Below, piece by piece: positions 38,131 to 48,312 of a stretch of 64,000 nt of DNA. The DNA is from Comamonas terrae (GTDB lineage: Bacteria; Pseudomonadota; Gammaproteobacteria; Burkholderiales; Burkholderiaceae_C). Under the pieces are notes generated by a model that did no database searches, was not told where the DNA came from, and saw nothing but the letters and a program-made list of their open reading frames with translations. Every line of letters begins with the position of its first letter. Position 1 is the stretch's first letter. A program made the translations under genes and the position numbers. Location: assembly GCF_001544075.1 (NCBI RefSeq), contig NZ_BCNT01000010.1, positions 1-64,000 of the forward strand, written 5' to 3'.

Positions 38131-39864
38131 TCAGGCCTTGATATGCGCCAGCACGCCACCCAGCGCCTGGGCCGAGCCGGCCTGCGCCATCAGGGCAATG
38201 CGCCCGCTCCTGTGGGCGATGACCTGCATTTCCATCTTCATGGCTTCCATGACGGCGATCACGTCGCCCTCCCGGACCTGGGCCCCGTCTTCCACCTTCC
38301 AGGCGTGCAGATTGCCTGCGATGGGCGAGACCACGGCATCGGGGTCCACGGCCTGCGCGGCGCCTGGAGCCGGGGTGGCCGCACCGGAGGCGCCGGCAAG
38401 CCCCTGCAGCAGCATGGCAGGCAGGCCCAGCTGCACGCGGCGGCCGTCGATCTCGATGGCGGTGCGCACCAGGCTGGCGTCGGGCCCGGGCTCGGCGCGC
38501 AGGGCGGCGGCCAGCGGCTCGGCAAAGTCCGACTCGATCCAGCGTGTATGCACCTTGAAGCCATGCTTACCCACGAAGTCCGCATGTTCGATCACGGCGC
38601 GGTGGAAGGGCAGCACCGAGGCCACGCCTTCGATCCTGAACTCGCGCAGCGCGCGGCGTGCGCGGGCCAGCGCCTGTTCGCGCGTGGCGCCGCTGACGAT
38701 GAGCTTGGCCATGAGCGAATCGAAGGTCCCCGGCACCACCGAACCGCCCTGCACGCCCGAATCCACGCGCACGCCGGGACCGCTGGGCGCCTCGAAGCGC
38801 GCCACCGGGCCGGGCACAGGCAGAAAGCCGCGGCCCGCATCTTCGGCGTTGATGCGGAACTCGATGGAATGGCCGAGGGGCCTGGGCGTTTCGGTGATGC
38901 TCAAAGGCAGGCCGTCGGCCACGCGCAGCTGCTCGATCACCAGGTCCACGCCCGTGGTCTGCTCGGTCACGGGATGCTCGACCTGCAGGCGGGTGTTGAC
39001 TTCGAGGAAGGAAATCGCGCCGCTGGTGGACAGCAGGAATTCCACCGTGCCCGCGCTCACATAGCCGGCCTCGGCGCAGATGGCACGCGCCGCGCCGTGG
39101 ATGCGCTCGCGCTGCTCCTCGCTGATGAAGGGCGCGGGCGCCTCCTCGACCAGTTTCTGGTTGCGGCGCTGCAGCGAGCAGTCGCGCGTGCCCAGCACCA
39201 CCACGTTGCCGTGGGTGTCGGCCAGCACCTGGGCCTCGATGTGGCGCGGCTTGTCCAGGAACTGCTCGACAAAGCATTCTCCGCGGCCGAAGGCCGTGAC
39301 GGCCTCGCGCACGGCCGAGTGGTACAGCTCCTCCACCTCATCCATGCGCCAGGCGATCTTCATGCCGCGCCCGCCGCCGCCGAACGCGGCCTTGATGATG
39401 ATGGGCAGACCGTGCTGTTCGGCAAAGGCCAGCACCTCGCCGGCGTCCCTGACGGGATCGGGCGTGCCGGCCACCAGAGGCGCCCCGACCTTCAGGGCGA
39501 TCTTGCGCGCCTCGACCTTGTCGCCGAGCTTGGCAATGGTCTCGGGCCGCGGGCCGATCCAGGCCAGGCCCGCGTCGATCACGGCGCGTGCAAAGGCCTC
39601 GCTTTCCGACAGAAAGCCGTAGCCGGGGTGCACGGCATCGGCGCCCGACTTCTTCGCAACCGCGATCAGCTTGGCGATATCGAGATAGCTGTCCGCGGGC
39701 TTGTCGCCATCGAGGCCGTAGGCTTCGTCGGCCATGCGCGCATGCAGCGCGTCGATGTCGGCATTGGCATAGACGGCCACGGATTTCACGCCGTAGTCGG
39801 CGCAGGCGCGGATGATGCGGACGGCGATCTCACCTCTGTTGGCAATCAGGACTTTGGAAATCAT
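38131..39864 (-). CDS. Biotin carboxylase with fused biotin carrier domain
   Basis: This 577-residue protein starts with a complete biotin carboxylase ([24 protein letters not shown]-binding [13 protein letters not shown], catalytic [18 protein letters not shown]). It ends with a biotin carrier domain whose Lys, near residue 543, sits in [10 protein letters not shown]. It resembles the alpha subunit of acyl-CoA carboxylases but is shorter, without the BT spacer domain of propionyl- or methylcrotonyl-CoA carboxylase. It overlaps the fused pxpBC gene by four bases (ATGA). No acyl-CoA carboxyltransferase lies nearby. PxpBC is related to the carboxyltransferase part of urea carboxylase, so the two may act as one biotin-dependent enzyme; that is inference. 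Confidence 0.88.
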   Translation of the reverse strand: MISKVLIANRGEIAVRIIRACADYGVKSVAVYANADIDALHARMADEAYGLDGDKPADSYLDIAKLIAVAKKSGADAVHPGYGFLSESEAFARAVIDAGLAWIGPRPETIAKLGDKVEARKIALKVGAPLVAGTPDPVRDAGEVLAFAEQHGLPIIIKAAFGGGGRGMKIAWRMDEVEELYHSAVREAVTAFGRGECFVEQFLDKPRHIEAQVLADTHGNVVVLGTRDCSLQRRNQKLVEEAPAPFISEEQRERIHGAARAICAEAGYVSAGTVEFLLSTSGAISFLEVNTRLQVEHPVTEQTTGVDLVIEQLRVADGLPLSITETPRPLGHSIEFRINAEDAGRGFLPVPGPVARFEAPSGPGVRVDSGVQGGSVVPGTFDSLMAKLIVSGATREQALARARRALREFRIEGVASVLPFHRAVIEHADFVGKHGFKVHTRWIESDFAEPLAAALRAEPGPDASLVRTAIEIDGRRVQLGLPAMLLQGLAGASGAATPAPGAAQAVDPDAVVSPIAGNLHAWKVEDGAQVREGDVIAVMEAMKMEMQVIAHRSGRIALMAQAGSAQALGGVLAHIKA

Positions 39865-41501
39865 GGCGTGAGCTCTTCGAAGGAACGAATGGGGTTGAAT
39901 CGGATCCAGGCGCCGACGGGAATCTGCCCCGCCAGGTCCAGGTGGTGCGGAGCCACGCAGCCGATCACGGGATAGCCGCCGGTCAAGGGGTGGTCGGCCA
40001 GGAACAGCACGGGCTGGCCGCTGGCGGGCACCTGGATGGCGCCCAGCGGCGTGCCTTCGCTGGGCAGTTCATGGGGGATGGCACGGGCCAGGGCCACGTC
40101 GCCGGCCAGGCGCAGGCCCACGCGGTTGGACTGGGGCGTGACCTGCCAGCGCTGGCCGGCCAGCAGGGCCACGGCCTCGGGCGTGAACCAGTCGGTGCGC
40201 GGGCCCAGCGTGACGTCCAGCACCACGTCCTGCCCGGCCGCGGGCAGGCCGGCGGGCGGCTGCATTGCCTCGCCGACGATGGCATGCGCTGCGGTATTCA
40301 CGGCCAGTACCTGCCCCACGCGCAAGGCCTCGGGCCCCACATGGGCCAGGGTGTCGGTGCTGGCGCTGCCCAGCACGTTGTCCACCGCATAGCCGCCGCG
40401 CACGGCCACATAGCAGCGCGCGCCGGCCACGGGCTGGCCGATGCGCAAGGTATCGCCATCGGCCAGCGCCAGCGGCGCATGGCCGGGCACGGCCCACTCG
40501 CGGCCGTCGGGCGTGGCGAGCGTGAGCGGCGCATCGGCGCCCGTGATGGCGACCACCTGCTCGCCCAGGCTCTGCAAGGCCAGGCCGCCGCCCACGGTTT
40601 CCAGCGCGGGCCGGTCGCTGGCATTGCCGACGAGGCGGTTGGCGGCCTTGAGCGCGCCCTGGTCCATGGCGCCCGAAGCCGATACGCCCTGCCCGGCCTG
40701 GCCATGGCGGCCCAGGTCCTGGAACACGGTGAGCAGCCCGGTGGCGCGGACCTTCAAGCCGTTTTTCGCTTCTGATTCAGTAGCTTCTTGCGCCTGCCTT
40801 TTCGCGCTTTCAGAGACATTCACCTTCAATTCTCTTGAATCACCAGCGCCAGCAGCTAAGTTTTCCAGAGCAGCCGCATCGACAAAGCGCACGCGGTAGC
40901 CGGGCTGCAAGAGCGCGGGCAGGTCGCGCGACAGGTCCCACATGGCCGTATCGGTCACGCCGATGATCTGCCAGCCGCCCGGGCTGGCCTGGGGATAGAC
41001 GGCGCTGAAGCTGCCGGCCAGGGCCACGGCGCCGGCCGGCACCCTGGTACGCGGCGTGGCGCGGCGCGGCACGTTGAAGATGGGGTCGCCTCCGGCCAGA
41101 TAGGCAAAGCCCGGCGCGAAGCCGGTGAACGCCACCGACCATTCGCTGCCCGTGTGGCGGCGCACCACCTCCTCGGCGCTGACGCCCAGGATCTGCGCCA
41201 CCTCGGCCAGGTCCTCGCCGTCGTAGCGCACCGGAATCTGCACCAGCACGTCGCTGCGCTGCACGTTGCCGCCCAGCTCGCGGCCGGCGATCTCGCGCAC
41301 CAGCGCCGCGGCCGAGACAAGGTGCGGCGCGAACTGCACGAGGATGGTGCGCGCGGCCGGCACCAGCTCGCGCACGCCAGGGATAGGCCTGGCCTGCAGC
41401 GATGCCAGCAGCGCCAGGGTCTGGCCCAGGTCGGCCATCTCGACCATCAGCGCCTGGGAATTGACGGGCAGGAAACGCATGCTGTTCACCCGGCCGTTCA
41501 T
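39861..41501 (-). CDS. pxpBC: Fused 5-oxoprolinase subunits B and C (KipI-KipA fusion)
   Basis: Residues about 1-220 match PxpB/KipI ([15 protein letters not shown]-like motif and PGGWQIIG), and residues about 255-546 match PxpC/KipA ([28 protein letters not shown]-like region and [10 protein letters not shown]). With PxpA they form the ATP-dependent 5-oxoprolinase that opens pyroglutamate to glutamate. The linker (about 222-252, Glu/Ala/Ser-rich) is encoded by a lower-GC segment similar to the repeat in the Hsp70 linker. The start overlaps the pxpA stop (ATGA), and the end overlaps the biotin carboxylase start, so all three are translationally coupled. Confidence 0.92.
   Translation of the reverse strand: MNGRVNSMRFLPVNSQALMVEMADLGQTLALLASLQARPIPGVRELVPAARTILVQFAPHLVSAAALVREIAGRELGGNVQRSDVLVQIPVRYDGEDLAEVAQILGVSAEEVVRRHTGSEWSVAFTGFAPGFAYLAGGDPIFNVPRRATPRTRVPAGAVALAGSFSAVYPQASPGGWQIIGVTDTAMWDLSRDLPALLQPGYRVRFVDAAALENLAAGAGDSRELKVNVSESAKRQAQEATESEAKNGLKVRATGLLTVFQDLGRHGQAGQGVSASGAMDQGALKAANRLVGNASDRPALETVGGGLALQSLGEQVVAITGADAPLTLATPDGREWAVPGHAPLALADGDTLRIGQPVAGARCYVAVRGGYAVDNVLGSASTDTLAHVGPEALRVGQVLAVNTAAHAIVGEAMQPPAGLPAAGQDVVLDVTLGPRTDWFTPEAVALLAGQRWQVTPQSNRVGLRLAGDVALARAIPHELPSEGTPLGAIQVPASGQPVLFLADHPLTGGYPVIGCVAPHHLDLAGQIPVGAWIRFNPIRSFEELTP
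40767..40860. repeat. Repeat-like segment inside the PxpBC linker
   Basis: The lower-GC segment contains CAGTAGCTTCTTGCGCCTG (40779-40797), similar to CAATAGCTGCTTGCGA in the Hsp70 linker, and TTCTGATTCAG, shared by both. It encodes the linker joining the PxpB and PxpC domains. Confidence 0.5.
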
Positions 41502-42256
41502 CCGGCAAAGGAGGCGATCTTCACGCCTTCCTGCTCGAAGCGCAGGCGCAGCTGGCGCGCAATCGCCACCGCGCCGGGGCTGTCGCCATGCACGCAGATG
41601 GAGTCGGCCTCCACGCGCACCAGGCTGCCGTCCACGGCTTCGATGACGCCGTCGCGCACCAGCGTGAGCATGCGCTCGGCGATCCGCTTTTCATCGTGCA
41701 GCACGGCGCCTTTTTCGCGGCGCGAGACCAGGGCGCCCTGCGGCGTGTAGCCGCGGTCGGCAAAGGCCTCGGCCACCACGGTCAGGCCCGCGTCGCGTGC
41801 CCAGCCGATCAGCGGCGAGCCGGCCAGGGCCATCAGCACCAGCGAGGGATCGATGGCCCGGATGGCGTTGATCACGTCGGTGGCCTGGCGCCTGTCCTGG
41901 GCAATGGTGTTGTAGAGCGCGCCATGGGGCTTGACGTATTTCACCGCCGTGCCGGCCGCGCGGGCCAGGCCCTGCAGCGCGCCGATCTGGTAGATCACGT
42001 CGGCCACCAGATCGCTGCTGGCCACGTCCATGTTGCGGCGCCCGAAACCCGCCAGATCGCGGTAGGCCACGTGGGCGCCGACGACCACGCCGCGCGCCTG
42101 GGCGGCCTGGAGCGTGGCCAGAATGCCGGCCGCATCGCCGGCATGGAAGCCGCAGGCCACGTTGGCGCTGCTGACGATGTCGAGCATGGCGGCATCGTCG
42201 CCCATGGTCCAGGCGCCGAAGCTCTCGCCCAGGTCGCTGTTCAAATCCATTTTCAT
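41498..42256 (-). CDS. pxpA: 5-oxoprolinase subunit A (LamB/YcsF family)
   Basis: This 252-residue metal-dependent hydrolase-like protein is of the LamB/YcsF family. Signatures are [59 protein letters not shown] and [12 protein letters not shown], all intact. It acts with PxpBC to hydrolyse 5-oxoproline to glutamate. The ATG at 42256 is chosen for its AGGAGAG site five bases upstream; a second ATG at 42250 would also give the conserved N-terminus. It begins the pxpA-pxpBC-biotin carboxylase group, 184 bases after pcp. Confidence 0.93.
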   Translation of the reverse strand: MKMDLNSDLGESFGAWTMGDDAAMLDIVSSANVACGFHAGDAAGILATLQAAQARGVVVGAHVAYRDLAGFGRRNMDVASSDLVADVIYQIGALQGLARAAGTAVKYVKPHGALYNTIAQDRRQATDVINAIRAIDPSLVLMALAGSPLIGWARDAGLTVVAEAFADRGYTPQGALVSRREKGAVLHDEKRIAERMLTLVRDGVIEAVDGSLVRVEADSICVHGDSPGAVAIARQLRLRFEQEGVKIASFAG

Positions 42257-42357
42257 AATTCTCTCCTGGCACCTAGTGCCAAACACAAGCCGATGCTGGG
42301 GCTCCGGTCTTGCCACATAAGACTGGCGCACTCCACGCCAGGGATGCCGAGCAAGGG

Positions 42358-42436
42358 CCGCCCCGCAGCGAGGGCAGCGTCCCCCTGCCGCGAAGCGAGA
42401 GAGGGGGAAGCCGCGCAGCGGCTCAGGGGGTGCCCT
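42358..42436. repeat. C-rich repeat between pcp and pxpA
   Basis: This GC-rich segment includes GGGCCGCCCCGCAGCGAGGGCAG, then CCCCCTGCCGCGAAGCGAG, then GGAAGCCGCGCAGCGGCTC. The last part recurs at 38098-38128. It resembles repeats common between Comamonadaceae genes and lies directly after the pcp stop on the minus strand. Confidence 0.5.
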
Positions 42437-42440
42437 ATCC

Positions 42441-43106
42441 TCAATGCAGCTGGCCGGCGTTCTCGCGCAAATCCTCGTGCACGGTCATGGCCGTGCGGAT
42501 GGCTTCGCGCAGCGCCCTGACCTGGGTTTCCAGCGCCATGCTGGGCATGCCGGGATGCCTGGCCGCCTGCTCCGGCAACGCCGGCACGTGGATGAAGCCG
42601 CCGCGCACGCCCGGGGCCGCGCGGCGCGCCAGGCGGTGCATGAGCGCGTAGAACAGGTGGTTGCAGACAAAGGTGCCGGCGGTGTTGGACACCGCGGCCG
42701 GAATGCCCTGCTCGCGCAGATTGCGCACCATGGCCTTGATGGGCAGCGTGGAAAAGTAGGCGGCGGGCGCATGCTCGATCACGGCCGCATCCACGGGCTG
42801 CCTGCCCGCGTTGTCGGGTATGCGCGCGTCGTCGATGTTGATGGCCACGCGCTCGGGCGTGATCTCCGGGCGGCCGCTGGCCAGGCCCAGGCTGATGACC
42901 AGCACGGGCTGGTGCTCGGCCAGGGCCTCGTCCAGCGCACGCATCGCATCGCCGAACACGCAGGGCAGCTGCACGGCGCAGACCCGTGCCTGCGCAATGA
43001 TTTCGCCGTCCAGAGCACGCGCCACTTCCCATGACGGGTTGATCGGGTCCCGGTCGAACGGCTCGAAGCCGGTGAGCAGGATGCGGGGAATGGTCGGCGC
43101 GGTCAT
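42441..43106 (-). CDS. pcp: Pyrrolidone-carboxyl peptidase
   Basis: This 221-residue cysteine peptidase of family C15 removes N-terminal pyroglutamate from peptides. The catalytic triad is Glu81 ([13 protein letters not shown]), Cys148 ([13 protein letters not shown]) and His173 (GGFIHVP). The N-terminus [20 protein letters not shown] is typical. It is cytosolic. The gene starts 11 bases after the DUF979 gene, so it is co-transcribed with the putative transporter. It would supply free 5-oxoproline to PxpABC encoded directly downstream. Confidence 0.95.
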   Translation of the reverse strand: MTAPTIPRILLTGFEPFDRDPINPSWEVARALDGEIIAQARVCAVQLPCVFGDAMRALDEALAEHQPVLVISLGLASGRPEITPERVAINIDDARIPDNAGRQPVDAAVIEHAPAAYFSTLPIKAMVRNLREQGIPAAVSNTAGTFVCNHLFYALMHRLARRAAPGVRGGFIHVPALPEQAARHPGMPSMALETQVRALREAIRTAMTVHEDLRENAGQLH

Positions 43107-43117
43107 GGTTCGATCCT

Positions 43118-44071
43118 TCAACGGAACATCAGGAAATTCAACAGGAAGACATTGCAGATGAGCAGCACCAGGGCCGTGGGCACCTGGGCGCGGATCACCG
43201 CGTTCTTGTCGATTTCCAGAAGGGCGGCAGGCACCAGATTGAAGTTGGCGGCCATCGGTGTCAACAAGGTGCCGCAGTAGCCCGAGAGCATGCCCACGGC
43301 CGCCATTACGGCCGGATCGCCGTGGTAGACGCCGACCAGCACGGGCACGCCCACGCCGCCGGTCATCACGGGAAAGGCCGCGAAGCCATTGCCCATGATG
43401 ACCGTGAACAGCGCCATGCCGACCACATAGACGGCCACCGCCACGAAGCGGACGTCCATGTTGATATAGGTGGTGGTCACATGGGCCACGGCCTTGCCCA
43501 CGCCGGCGTCGGAGAACACCAGGCCCAGCATGCCCAGCATCTGCGGCAGCACCAGGGCCCAGCCCAGCGCATCGGTCAGGCGGTGCGATTCGCGCAGGCC
43601 CTGCATGGGCGTTTCGCGCGTCATCCGGCAGGCCAGGCCCAGCGCGATCACGCAGCCCACGCCCAGACTCACCAGCGTGGTGTTCTTGGGATCGAGCAGC
43701 GGCGTGCCGCCGAACACCAGGTACTTGGCCGACAGCGTCCCCAGCATGGTGATAAGCGGAATGGCCAGCGCGGGCACGAAGAGCTTGTTGCCCAGGCGCC
43801 TGGCGCTTTCCAGGTATTGCGCATCGGTGCGTGGCTGGTGCCTGCCGCCCAGCACACCGCCAAAGCCGGCGATCACGGCCATGAGCACGGCTATCGCACC
43901 CACCCACACGGCCGGCAACAGGACGCCGACCAGGAACACGATGGCATACAGGGCCCAGAACAGGCCGGCCGAATAGCGGCGCGGGTTGCTGGCATCGCGC
44001 AGCGTCATCACTGCCGTGATGGCCAGCACGATGCCGACCAGGTAGTACAGGTACTGGATGGGGATGATCAT
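43118..44071 (-). CDS. DUF979 membrane protein, putative 5-oxoproline transporter subunit
   Basis: This 317-residue integral membrane protein of the DUF979 family has about nine hydrophobic helices and conserved glycine-rich loops such as [17 protein letters not shown] and [15 protein letters not shown]. It is always found beside DUF969, and the pair often sits with pcp, which suggests a two-part permease for 5-oxoproline or pyroglutamyl peptides. Transport has not been shown to my knowledge. Its start overlaps the stop of the DUF969 gene (ATGA). Confidence 0.88.
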   Translation of the reverse strand: MIIPIQYLYYLVGIVLAITAVMTLRDASNPRRYSAGLFWALYAIVFLVGVLLPAVWVGAIAVLMAVIAGFGGVLGGRHQPRTDAQYLESARRLGNKLFVPALAIPLITMLGTLSAKYLVFGGTPLLDPKNTTLVSLGVGCVIALGLACRMTRETPMQGLRESHRLTDALGWALVLPQMLGMLGLVFSDAGVGKAVAHVTTTYINMDVRFVAVAVYVVGMALFTVIMGNGFAAFPVMTGGVGVPVLVGVYHGDPAVMAAVGMLSGYCGTLLTPMAANFNLVPAALLEIDKNAVIRAQVPTALVLLICNVFLLNFLMFR

Positions 44072-44787
44072 GCCTGCTCTCCCTTGGCATTGTGTTTTTC
44101 TTCGGCAATCTCGCGCGCCAGCACCTTGTCCAGGCGGCGCAGGCGCACGGCATGGATCACAAAGGCGCAGACCGCCGTGGGGATGCCCCACAGCGCCACG
44201 TGGATGGGCTCGACCTCGATGCCGGCCTCCTTGAGGAAGGTGGTCATCAGCACGATGGCGCCGAAGGCCACGAAGATGTCCTCGCCGAAGAACAGGCCCA
44301 CGTTGTCGGTGGCCGCGCTGAAGGCACGCAGCTTGTCGCGCACCTTCTGCGAGAGCTTGCCGTAGCGTGCCTCGGTCGCGCCTTCGGCCATGGGCGCCAG
44401 CAGGGGGCGCACCATTTGCGGATGGCCGCCCAGGCTGGTCAGGCCGATGGCCGCGGTGAGCTGGCGCGCGGCCAGGTAGACGATGAGCAGGCGGCCCGCG
44501 GTGGCCGACTTGATGGAGCTGATCCAGTTCTGCGCATGCTGGCGCAGGCCGTGGCGCTCCAGCAGGCCGATCACGGCCAGCGGCAGCAGGATGATGAGCG
44601 GCAGATTGCGCGTCTTCACAAAGCCCGTGCCTATGGTGGCCAGCACCTTGTCGATGGGGAAACCGGCCGCCAGCGCCGTCCCGATGGCGGTGACGATCAC
44701 CACCAGCATGGGATTGAAGCGCAGCGCGAAGCCGGCAATGATGATGAGCACGCCGATCAGCGGCCACAGGTTGATGTCAGCAGGCAT
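44068..44787 (-). CDS. DUF969 membrane protein, partner of DUF979
   Basis: This 239-residue integral membrane protein of the DUF969 family has about six helices. Motifs are [60 protein letters not shown] and [19 protein letters not shown]. It is the first gene of the minus-strand 5-oxoproline cluster, with a GGAGG site upstream of the ATG at 44787. The promoter region shared with the divergent GntR gene carries two related dyads. Confidence 0.88.
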   Translation of the reverse strand: MPADINLWPLIGVLIIIAGFALRFNPMLVVIVTAIGTALAAGFPIDKVLATIGTGFVKTRNLPLIILLPLAVIGLLERHGLRQHAQNWISSIKSATAGRLLIVYLAARQLTAAIGLTSLGGHPQMVRPLLAPMAEGATEARYGKLSQKVRDKLRAFSAATDNVGLFFGEDIFVAFGAIVLMTTFLKEAGIEVEPIHVALWGIPTAVCAFVIHAVRLRRLDKVLAREIAEEKHNAKGEQA

Positions 44788-44933
44788 GGATACCTCCGAA
44801 AGCTCCTCAAGATCCTGCGCCGCCCTGCAGCCGGACCACCCTTTGGCGGATCGGGCCCGCGCTTTGCCCAGGCCGTTTCTCCGCACCGTGCACAAGTCCG
44901 TCGATCCTGTTTTGAATCAATCAATCACACCAG

Positions 44934-44946
44934 ATTGTTGAACAAT
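44934..44946. promoter_or_regulatory. Candidate GntR operator 1
   Basis: ATTGTT-G-AACAAT is a perfect 6-bp dyad around one base, between the DUF969 gene and the GntR gene. The same half-sites recur at 44970-44992. GntR binding is inferred. Confidence 0.6.
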
Positions 44947-44968
44947 TCAAAGTTGATAGCTGCACAAT

Positions 44969-44993
44969 ATTTATTGTTTACAGAACAATAAAT
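44969..44993. promoter_or_regulatory. Candidate GntR operator 2
   Basis: The arms ATTTATTGTT and AACAATAAAT form a perfect 10-bp dyad with a 5-base spacer (TACAG). It contains the ATTGTT/AACAAT half-sites of the dyad at 44934, whose centre lies 41 bases away, about four helical turns. Confidence 0.65.
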
Positions 44994-45093
44994 CTTCTGA
45001 AATAGAGAAAACCCTTAGCTTTAGCATCCCGTGGCAGGCACGCGTAAGCAGGTGCAAGCTGGCTACACTGAGGCCTTCGTTGTCCGAGCCGTT

Positions 45094-45771
45094 ATGAAAG
45101 CCACCACCGATGCCCTGAACCTGACCGACAGGGTTGCGCAGCAAGTCCGCGCCAAGCTGATCCATGGGGAGTTCGTCCCGGGTCAGCGCCTTTCCGAGGC
45201 CTCCCTGAGCGAGGCGCTGGAGATTTCGCGCAACACCTTGCGCGAGGTGTTCCGCATCCTGACCAAGGAAGGGCTGCTGGTGCACGAGCCCAACAAGGGC
45301 GTCTCGGTCGCCGTGCCCAGCATGGCGTCCATCATCGACATCTACCGCGTGCGCCGCATGATCGAATGCCAGGCGCTGGCCCAGGCCTATCCCATGCATC
45401 CGGCGCGTGCACTGATGCGCGAAGCCGTGGACGCGGCGCTTCGCCACCGCGATGCGGAGGACTGGTCGGGCGTGGGCACGGCCAACATGGCTTTCCACAA
45501 GGCCATCGTGGAACTGGCCGACAGCGAGCGCCTGAACGAAATGTTCTCCCACCTGCTGGCAGAACTGCGTCTGGCCTTCGGCCTGCTGCGCGACCCGCAT
45601 TTCCTGCACGCGCCCTACGTGAACATGAACCAGCGCATTCTCCAGCTGTTCGAGGAAGGCCAGCCCGCGCAGGCCGCCCAGGCGCTCAACGACTACCTCG
45701 TGCATTCGGAGCGCATCATCCTCGCGGCCTATGCCCGCAGGCTGGCCGAAACCGGCAACAAGGGCCTGTGA
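45094..45771 (+). CDS. GntR family regulator (FCD class)
   Basis: This 225-residue regulator has an N-terminal winged helix (about 8-75, LTDRVAQQVRAKLIHGEFVPGQRLSEASLSEALEISRNTLREVFRIL) and a helical FCD effector domain with metal-site residues in TANMAFHKAIVEL and NDYLVHSERII. It is divergent from the DUF969-DUF979-pcp-pxp cluster and is its likely regulator, with 5-oxoproline or glutamate as a possible effector. I chose the ATG at 45094; the longer frame adds 21 residues without family features. A small gene overlaps its stop. Confidence 0.88.
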   Translation: MKATTDALNLTDRVAQQVRAKLIHGEFVPGQRLSEASLSEALEISRNTLREVFRILTKEGLLVHEPNKGVSVAVPSMASIIDIYRVRRMIECQALAQAYPMHPARALMREAVDAALRHRDAEDWSGVGTANMAFHKAIVELADSERLNEMFSHLLAELRLAFGLLRDPHFLHAPYVNMNQRILQLFEEGQPAQAAQALNDYLVHSERIILAAYARRLAETGNKGL

Positions 45772-46142
45772 TGCAGCACTCCAGCCCTGCGCCCCTCACA
45801 CGCCACTCCTACGACCTGCTGCTCTCCGACCTGTTCCAGCGGCTGGAGGCCAGCCCTTTGTGCTCCAGTGCCGAACAGGCCCATGACCTGCTGACCTCCA
45901 CATGGCTGGCCGTCAACGAGCAGCGCCAGGCACCCGAGGAAGTGCTGCGCCATCTGCGCCGCCGCAAGCTGATTGCCGAGCATGGCTGGCACAACCTGGA
46001 CGGCGACCCCTGCTACCGCCAGGCCGACGAGGCACCCGACATCCGCATCAACCTGCACCGCAATGGCGCCATCGTCTTCGAGCGCCTGACCGAGGATGCC
46101 TCCACCGTGCTCTTCGTGTTGCCGGGCAGCCAGGCGCCCTGA
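45771..46142 (+). CDS. Hypothetical protein overlapping the GntR gene
   Basis: This 123-residue soluble protein starts on the A of the GntR stop (TGATG), which suggests translational coupling. I do not recognise the family. The N-terminal two thirds look helical (SYDLLLSDLFQRLEASPLC...APEEVLRHLRRRKLIAEHGW), and the last third is beta-like (DIRINLHRNGAIVFERLTEDASTVLFVLPG). There is no signal peptide. Codon use fits the neighbours. It is probably expressed with the regulator, but nothing shows a role in 5-oxoproline use. Confidence 0.65.
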   Translation: MQHSSPAPLTRHSYDLLLSDLFQRLEASPLCSSAEQAHDLLTSTWLAVNEQRQAPEEVLRHLRRRKLIAEHGWHNLDGDPCYRQADEAPDIRINLHRNGAIVFERLTEDASTVLFVLPGSQAP

Positions 46143-46245
46143 GGCTTTTCACGAACCGGGGCCACGGCCCCCATTGGCGACGAGCAGCCCTCGGCCCGCC
46201 AAGAACGGTCCCGCCCCCGTCGCAGGAATCGCGGCCCGGCAAAGA

Positions 46246-46269
46246 AAAAGCGCCCCTGGGAGCGCTTTT
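46246..46269 (-). terminator. Intrinsic terminator after glmS
   Basis: An 8-bp stem (AAAAGCGC at 46246-46253, GCGCTTTT at 46262-46269) is followed on the minus strand by a T-rich run. It lies about 20 bases after the glmS stop. Confidence 0.8.
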
Positions 46270-46288
46270 CACGGGAATAACGGTCAGC

Positions 46289-48205
46289 TCATTCCACCGT
46301 CACGCTCTTGGCCAGATTGCGTGGCTTGTCCACGTCCGTGCCGCGGGCCACGGCCGTGTGGTAGGCCAGCAGTTGCAGCGGCACCACGTGGATGATGGGG
46401 CTCAGCGCGCCGTAGTTCTCGGGCATGCGGATGACGTGCATGCCTTCGCTGCTCTCGATATTGGTCTTGGCATCGGCCAGCACATAGAGCACGCCACCGC
46501 GCGCGCGCACTTCCTGCATGTTGCTCTTGAGCTTTTCCAGCAGTTCGTCGTTCGGCGCCACCGTCACCACGGGCATGGCGCTGTCGACCAGGGCCAGCGG
46601 GCCGTGCTTGAGTTCACCGGCCGGATAGGCCTCCGCATGGATATAGCTGATTTCCTTGAGCTTGAGCGCGCCTTCCAGCGCGATCGGATAGTGGATGCCA
46701 CGCCCCAGGAACAGGGCGTTTTCCTTGCGGGCGAAGTCTTCGGCCCAGCTGATGATCTGCGGCTCCAGCGCCAGCACCGATTGCAGGGCGACCGGCAGGT
46801 GGCGCATGGCGGCCAGATACTGCTGTTCCTTTTCCTCGGTCAGCCGGCCCTTGGACTGGGCCAGCGCCAGGGTCAGGAGGAACAGGCCGGCCAGCTGCGT
46901 GGTGAAGGCCTTGGTGGAAGCCACGCCGATTTCCACACCGGCGCGCGTGATATAGGCCAGCTCGCATTCGCGCACCATGGCGCTGGTCGCCACGTTGCAG
47001 ATGGTCAGCGTGTGCTTCATGCCCAGGCCTTGCGCATGGCGCAGCGCGGCCAGGGTGTCGGCCGTCTCGCCCGACTGGCTGATGGTGACGACCAGGGTCC
47101 GGGGGTCCGGCACGCTGGTGCGATAGCGGTATTCGCTGGCCACTTCCACGCTGCAGGGAAGACCGGCCAGGGCTTCGATCCAGTACTTGGCGGTGCAGCC
47201 GCTGTAGTAGCTGGTGCCGCAGGCCAGGATCAGGATGCGGTCGATTTCCTTGAACACGCGCCATGCGGCGGCACCGCTCTTGCCCTCCGAGGTCACGCCG
47301 TCGAACAGCTCGGGAACAATGCTCTGCACCCCTTCCAGCGTGTCGCCGATGGCGCGCGGCTGCTCGAAGATTTCCTTTTGCATGTAGTGGCGGTAGGGGC
47401 CGAGCTCGGCCGCGCCGCTGTGCGCGAGCACGGTCCGCACGGGGCGCTGTTCGGCGCTCAGCTGCGTCCCGCCCTTGCCGACGATCCAGTAGCGGCCCGG
47501 CTGCAGGTCCACCAGATCGCCCTCTTCCAGATAGACGATCTGGTCCGTCACGCCGGCCAGCGCCATGGCATCGCTGGCGAGGAAGTGCTCGGAGCCGTTG
47601 CGCCCCACGCCCAGGATCAGCGGCGAGCCGGCACGCGCGCCCACGACGCGGTGCGGCTCGTCCTTGTGCATGACGGCAATCGCAAACGCGCCATGCAGGC
47701 GGGCCGTGGCGGCCTGCACCGCGGCGAACAGGTCTCCGTCATACAGGCTGTCGACCAGGTGGGCGATGACTTCGGTATCCGTCTGGCTGGCGAACACATA
47801 GCCCTTGGCCTGCAGTTCGGCACGCAGCGTTTCGTAGTTCTCGATGATGCCGTTGTGCACCAGGGCCACGCGGGCCGGAGCATCCGCATCGGCCACGGGC
47901 GAAACGCCCTGGCCATGGCTGAAGTGGGGATGCGCGTTGCGCACGGCCGGTTCGCCATGGGTGGCCCAGCGCGTATGCGCGATGCCCGTCAGGCCGTCGA
48001 CATGCTCGTTCTTCACCTGCTCCATCAGCTCGGCCACGCGGGCCGTGGAGCGGGCGCGCTGCAGCCCGAAGCCCAGGCCGCCTTCACGGGCGGCCTGCAC
48101 GGCCACGCCGCAGGAGTCATAGCCCCGGTACTCCAGGCGCTGCAAGCCCTGGACCAGAACAGGAACGATATCGCGATGGGAAACTGCTGCAACGATGCCA
48201 CACAT
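46289..48205 (-). CDS. glmS: Glutamine-fructose-6-phosphate aminotransferase
   Basis: This 638-residue enzyme makes glucosamine-6-phosphate, the first step to UDP-GlcNAc. Residues 1-240 form the Ntn glutaminase domain, with nucleophile Cys2 in [17 protein letters not shown]. Two SIS domains follow ([22 protein letters not shown] and [10 protein letters not shown]), and the C-terminus ends NLAKSVTVE as in the family. The start at 48205 has GAAGGAC upstream. The gene is divergent from an Lrp/AsnC regulator. I see no glmS ribozyme, which is not expected in this group. glmU lies 3 kb away on the same strand. Confidence 0.96.
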   Translation of the reverse strand: MCGIVAAVSHRDIVPVLVQGLQRLEYRGYDSCGVAVQAAREGGLGFGLQRARSTARVAELMEQVKNEHVDGLTGIAHTRWATHGEPAVRNAHPHFSHGQGVSPVADADAPARVALVHNGIIENYETLRAELQAKGYVFASQTDTEVIAHLVDSLYDGDLFAAVQAATARLHGAFAIAVMHKDEPHRVVGARAGSPLILGVGRNGSEHFLASDAMALAGVTDQIVYLEEGDLVDLQPGRYWIVGKGGTQLSAEQRPVRTVLAHSGAAELGPYRHYMQKEIFEQPRAIGDTLEGVQSIVPELFDGVTSEGKSGAAAWRVFKEIDRILILACGTSYYSGCTAKYWIEALAGLPCSVEVASEYRYRTSVPDPRTLVVTISQSGETADTLAALRHAQGLGMKHTLTICNVATSAMVRECELAYITRAGVEIGVASTKAFTTQLAGLFLLTLALAQSKGRLTEEKEQQYLAAMRHLPVALQSVLALEPQIISWAEDFARKENALFLGRGIHYPIALEGALKLKEISYIHAEAYPAGELKHGPLALVDSAMPVVTVAPNDELLEKLKSNMQEVRARGGVLYVLADAKTNIESSEGMHVIRMPENYGALSPIIHVVPLQLLAYHTAVARGTDVDKPRNLAKSVTVE

Positions 48206-48291
48206 AAGCCAAGTCCTTCGTTGGAATAGCCGGCATGCTACGCGGAGCGAAATGAAATTTCCAAATAAAATGAAACGAAAAATGAATACTG

Positions 48292-48312
48292 ATTTCAATA
48301 ACTTATTGAAAT
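48292..48312. promoter_or_regulatory. Candidate Lrp/AsnC operator between glmS and its neighbour
   Basis: ATTTCAATAA-C-TTATTGAAAT is a perfect 10-bp dyad around one base in the AT-rich 135-base gap. It lies 28 bases before the Lrp-type start and 87 before glmS. The binding protein is inferred. Confidence 0.65.
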
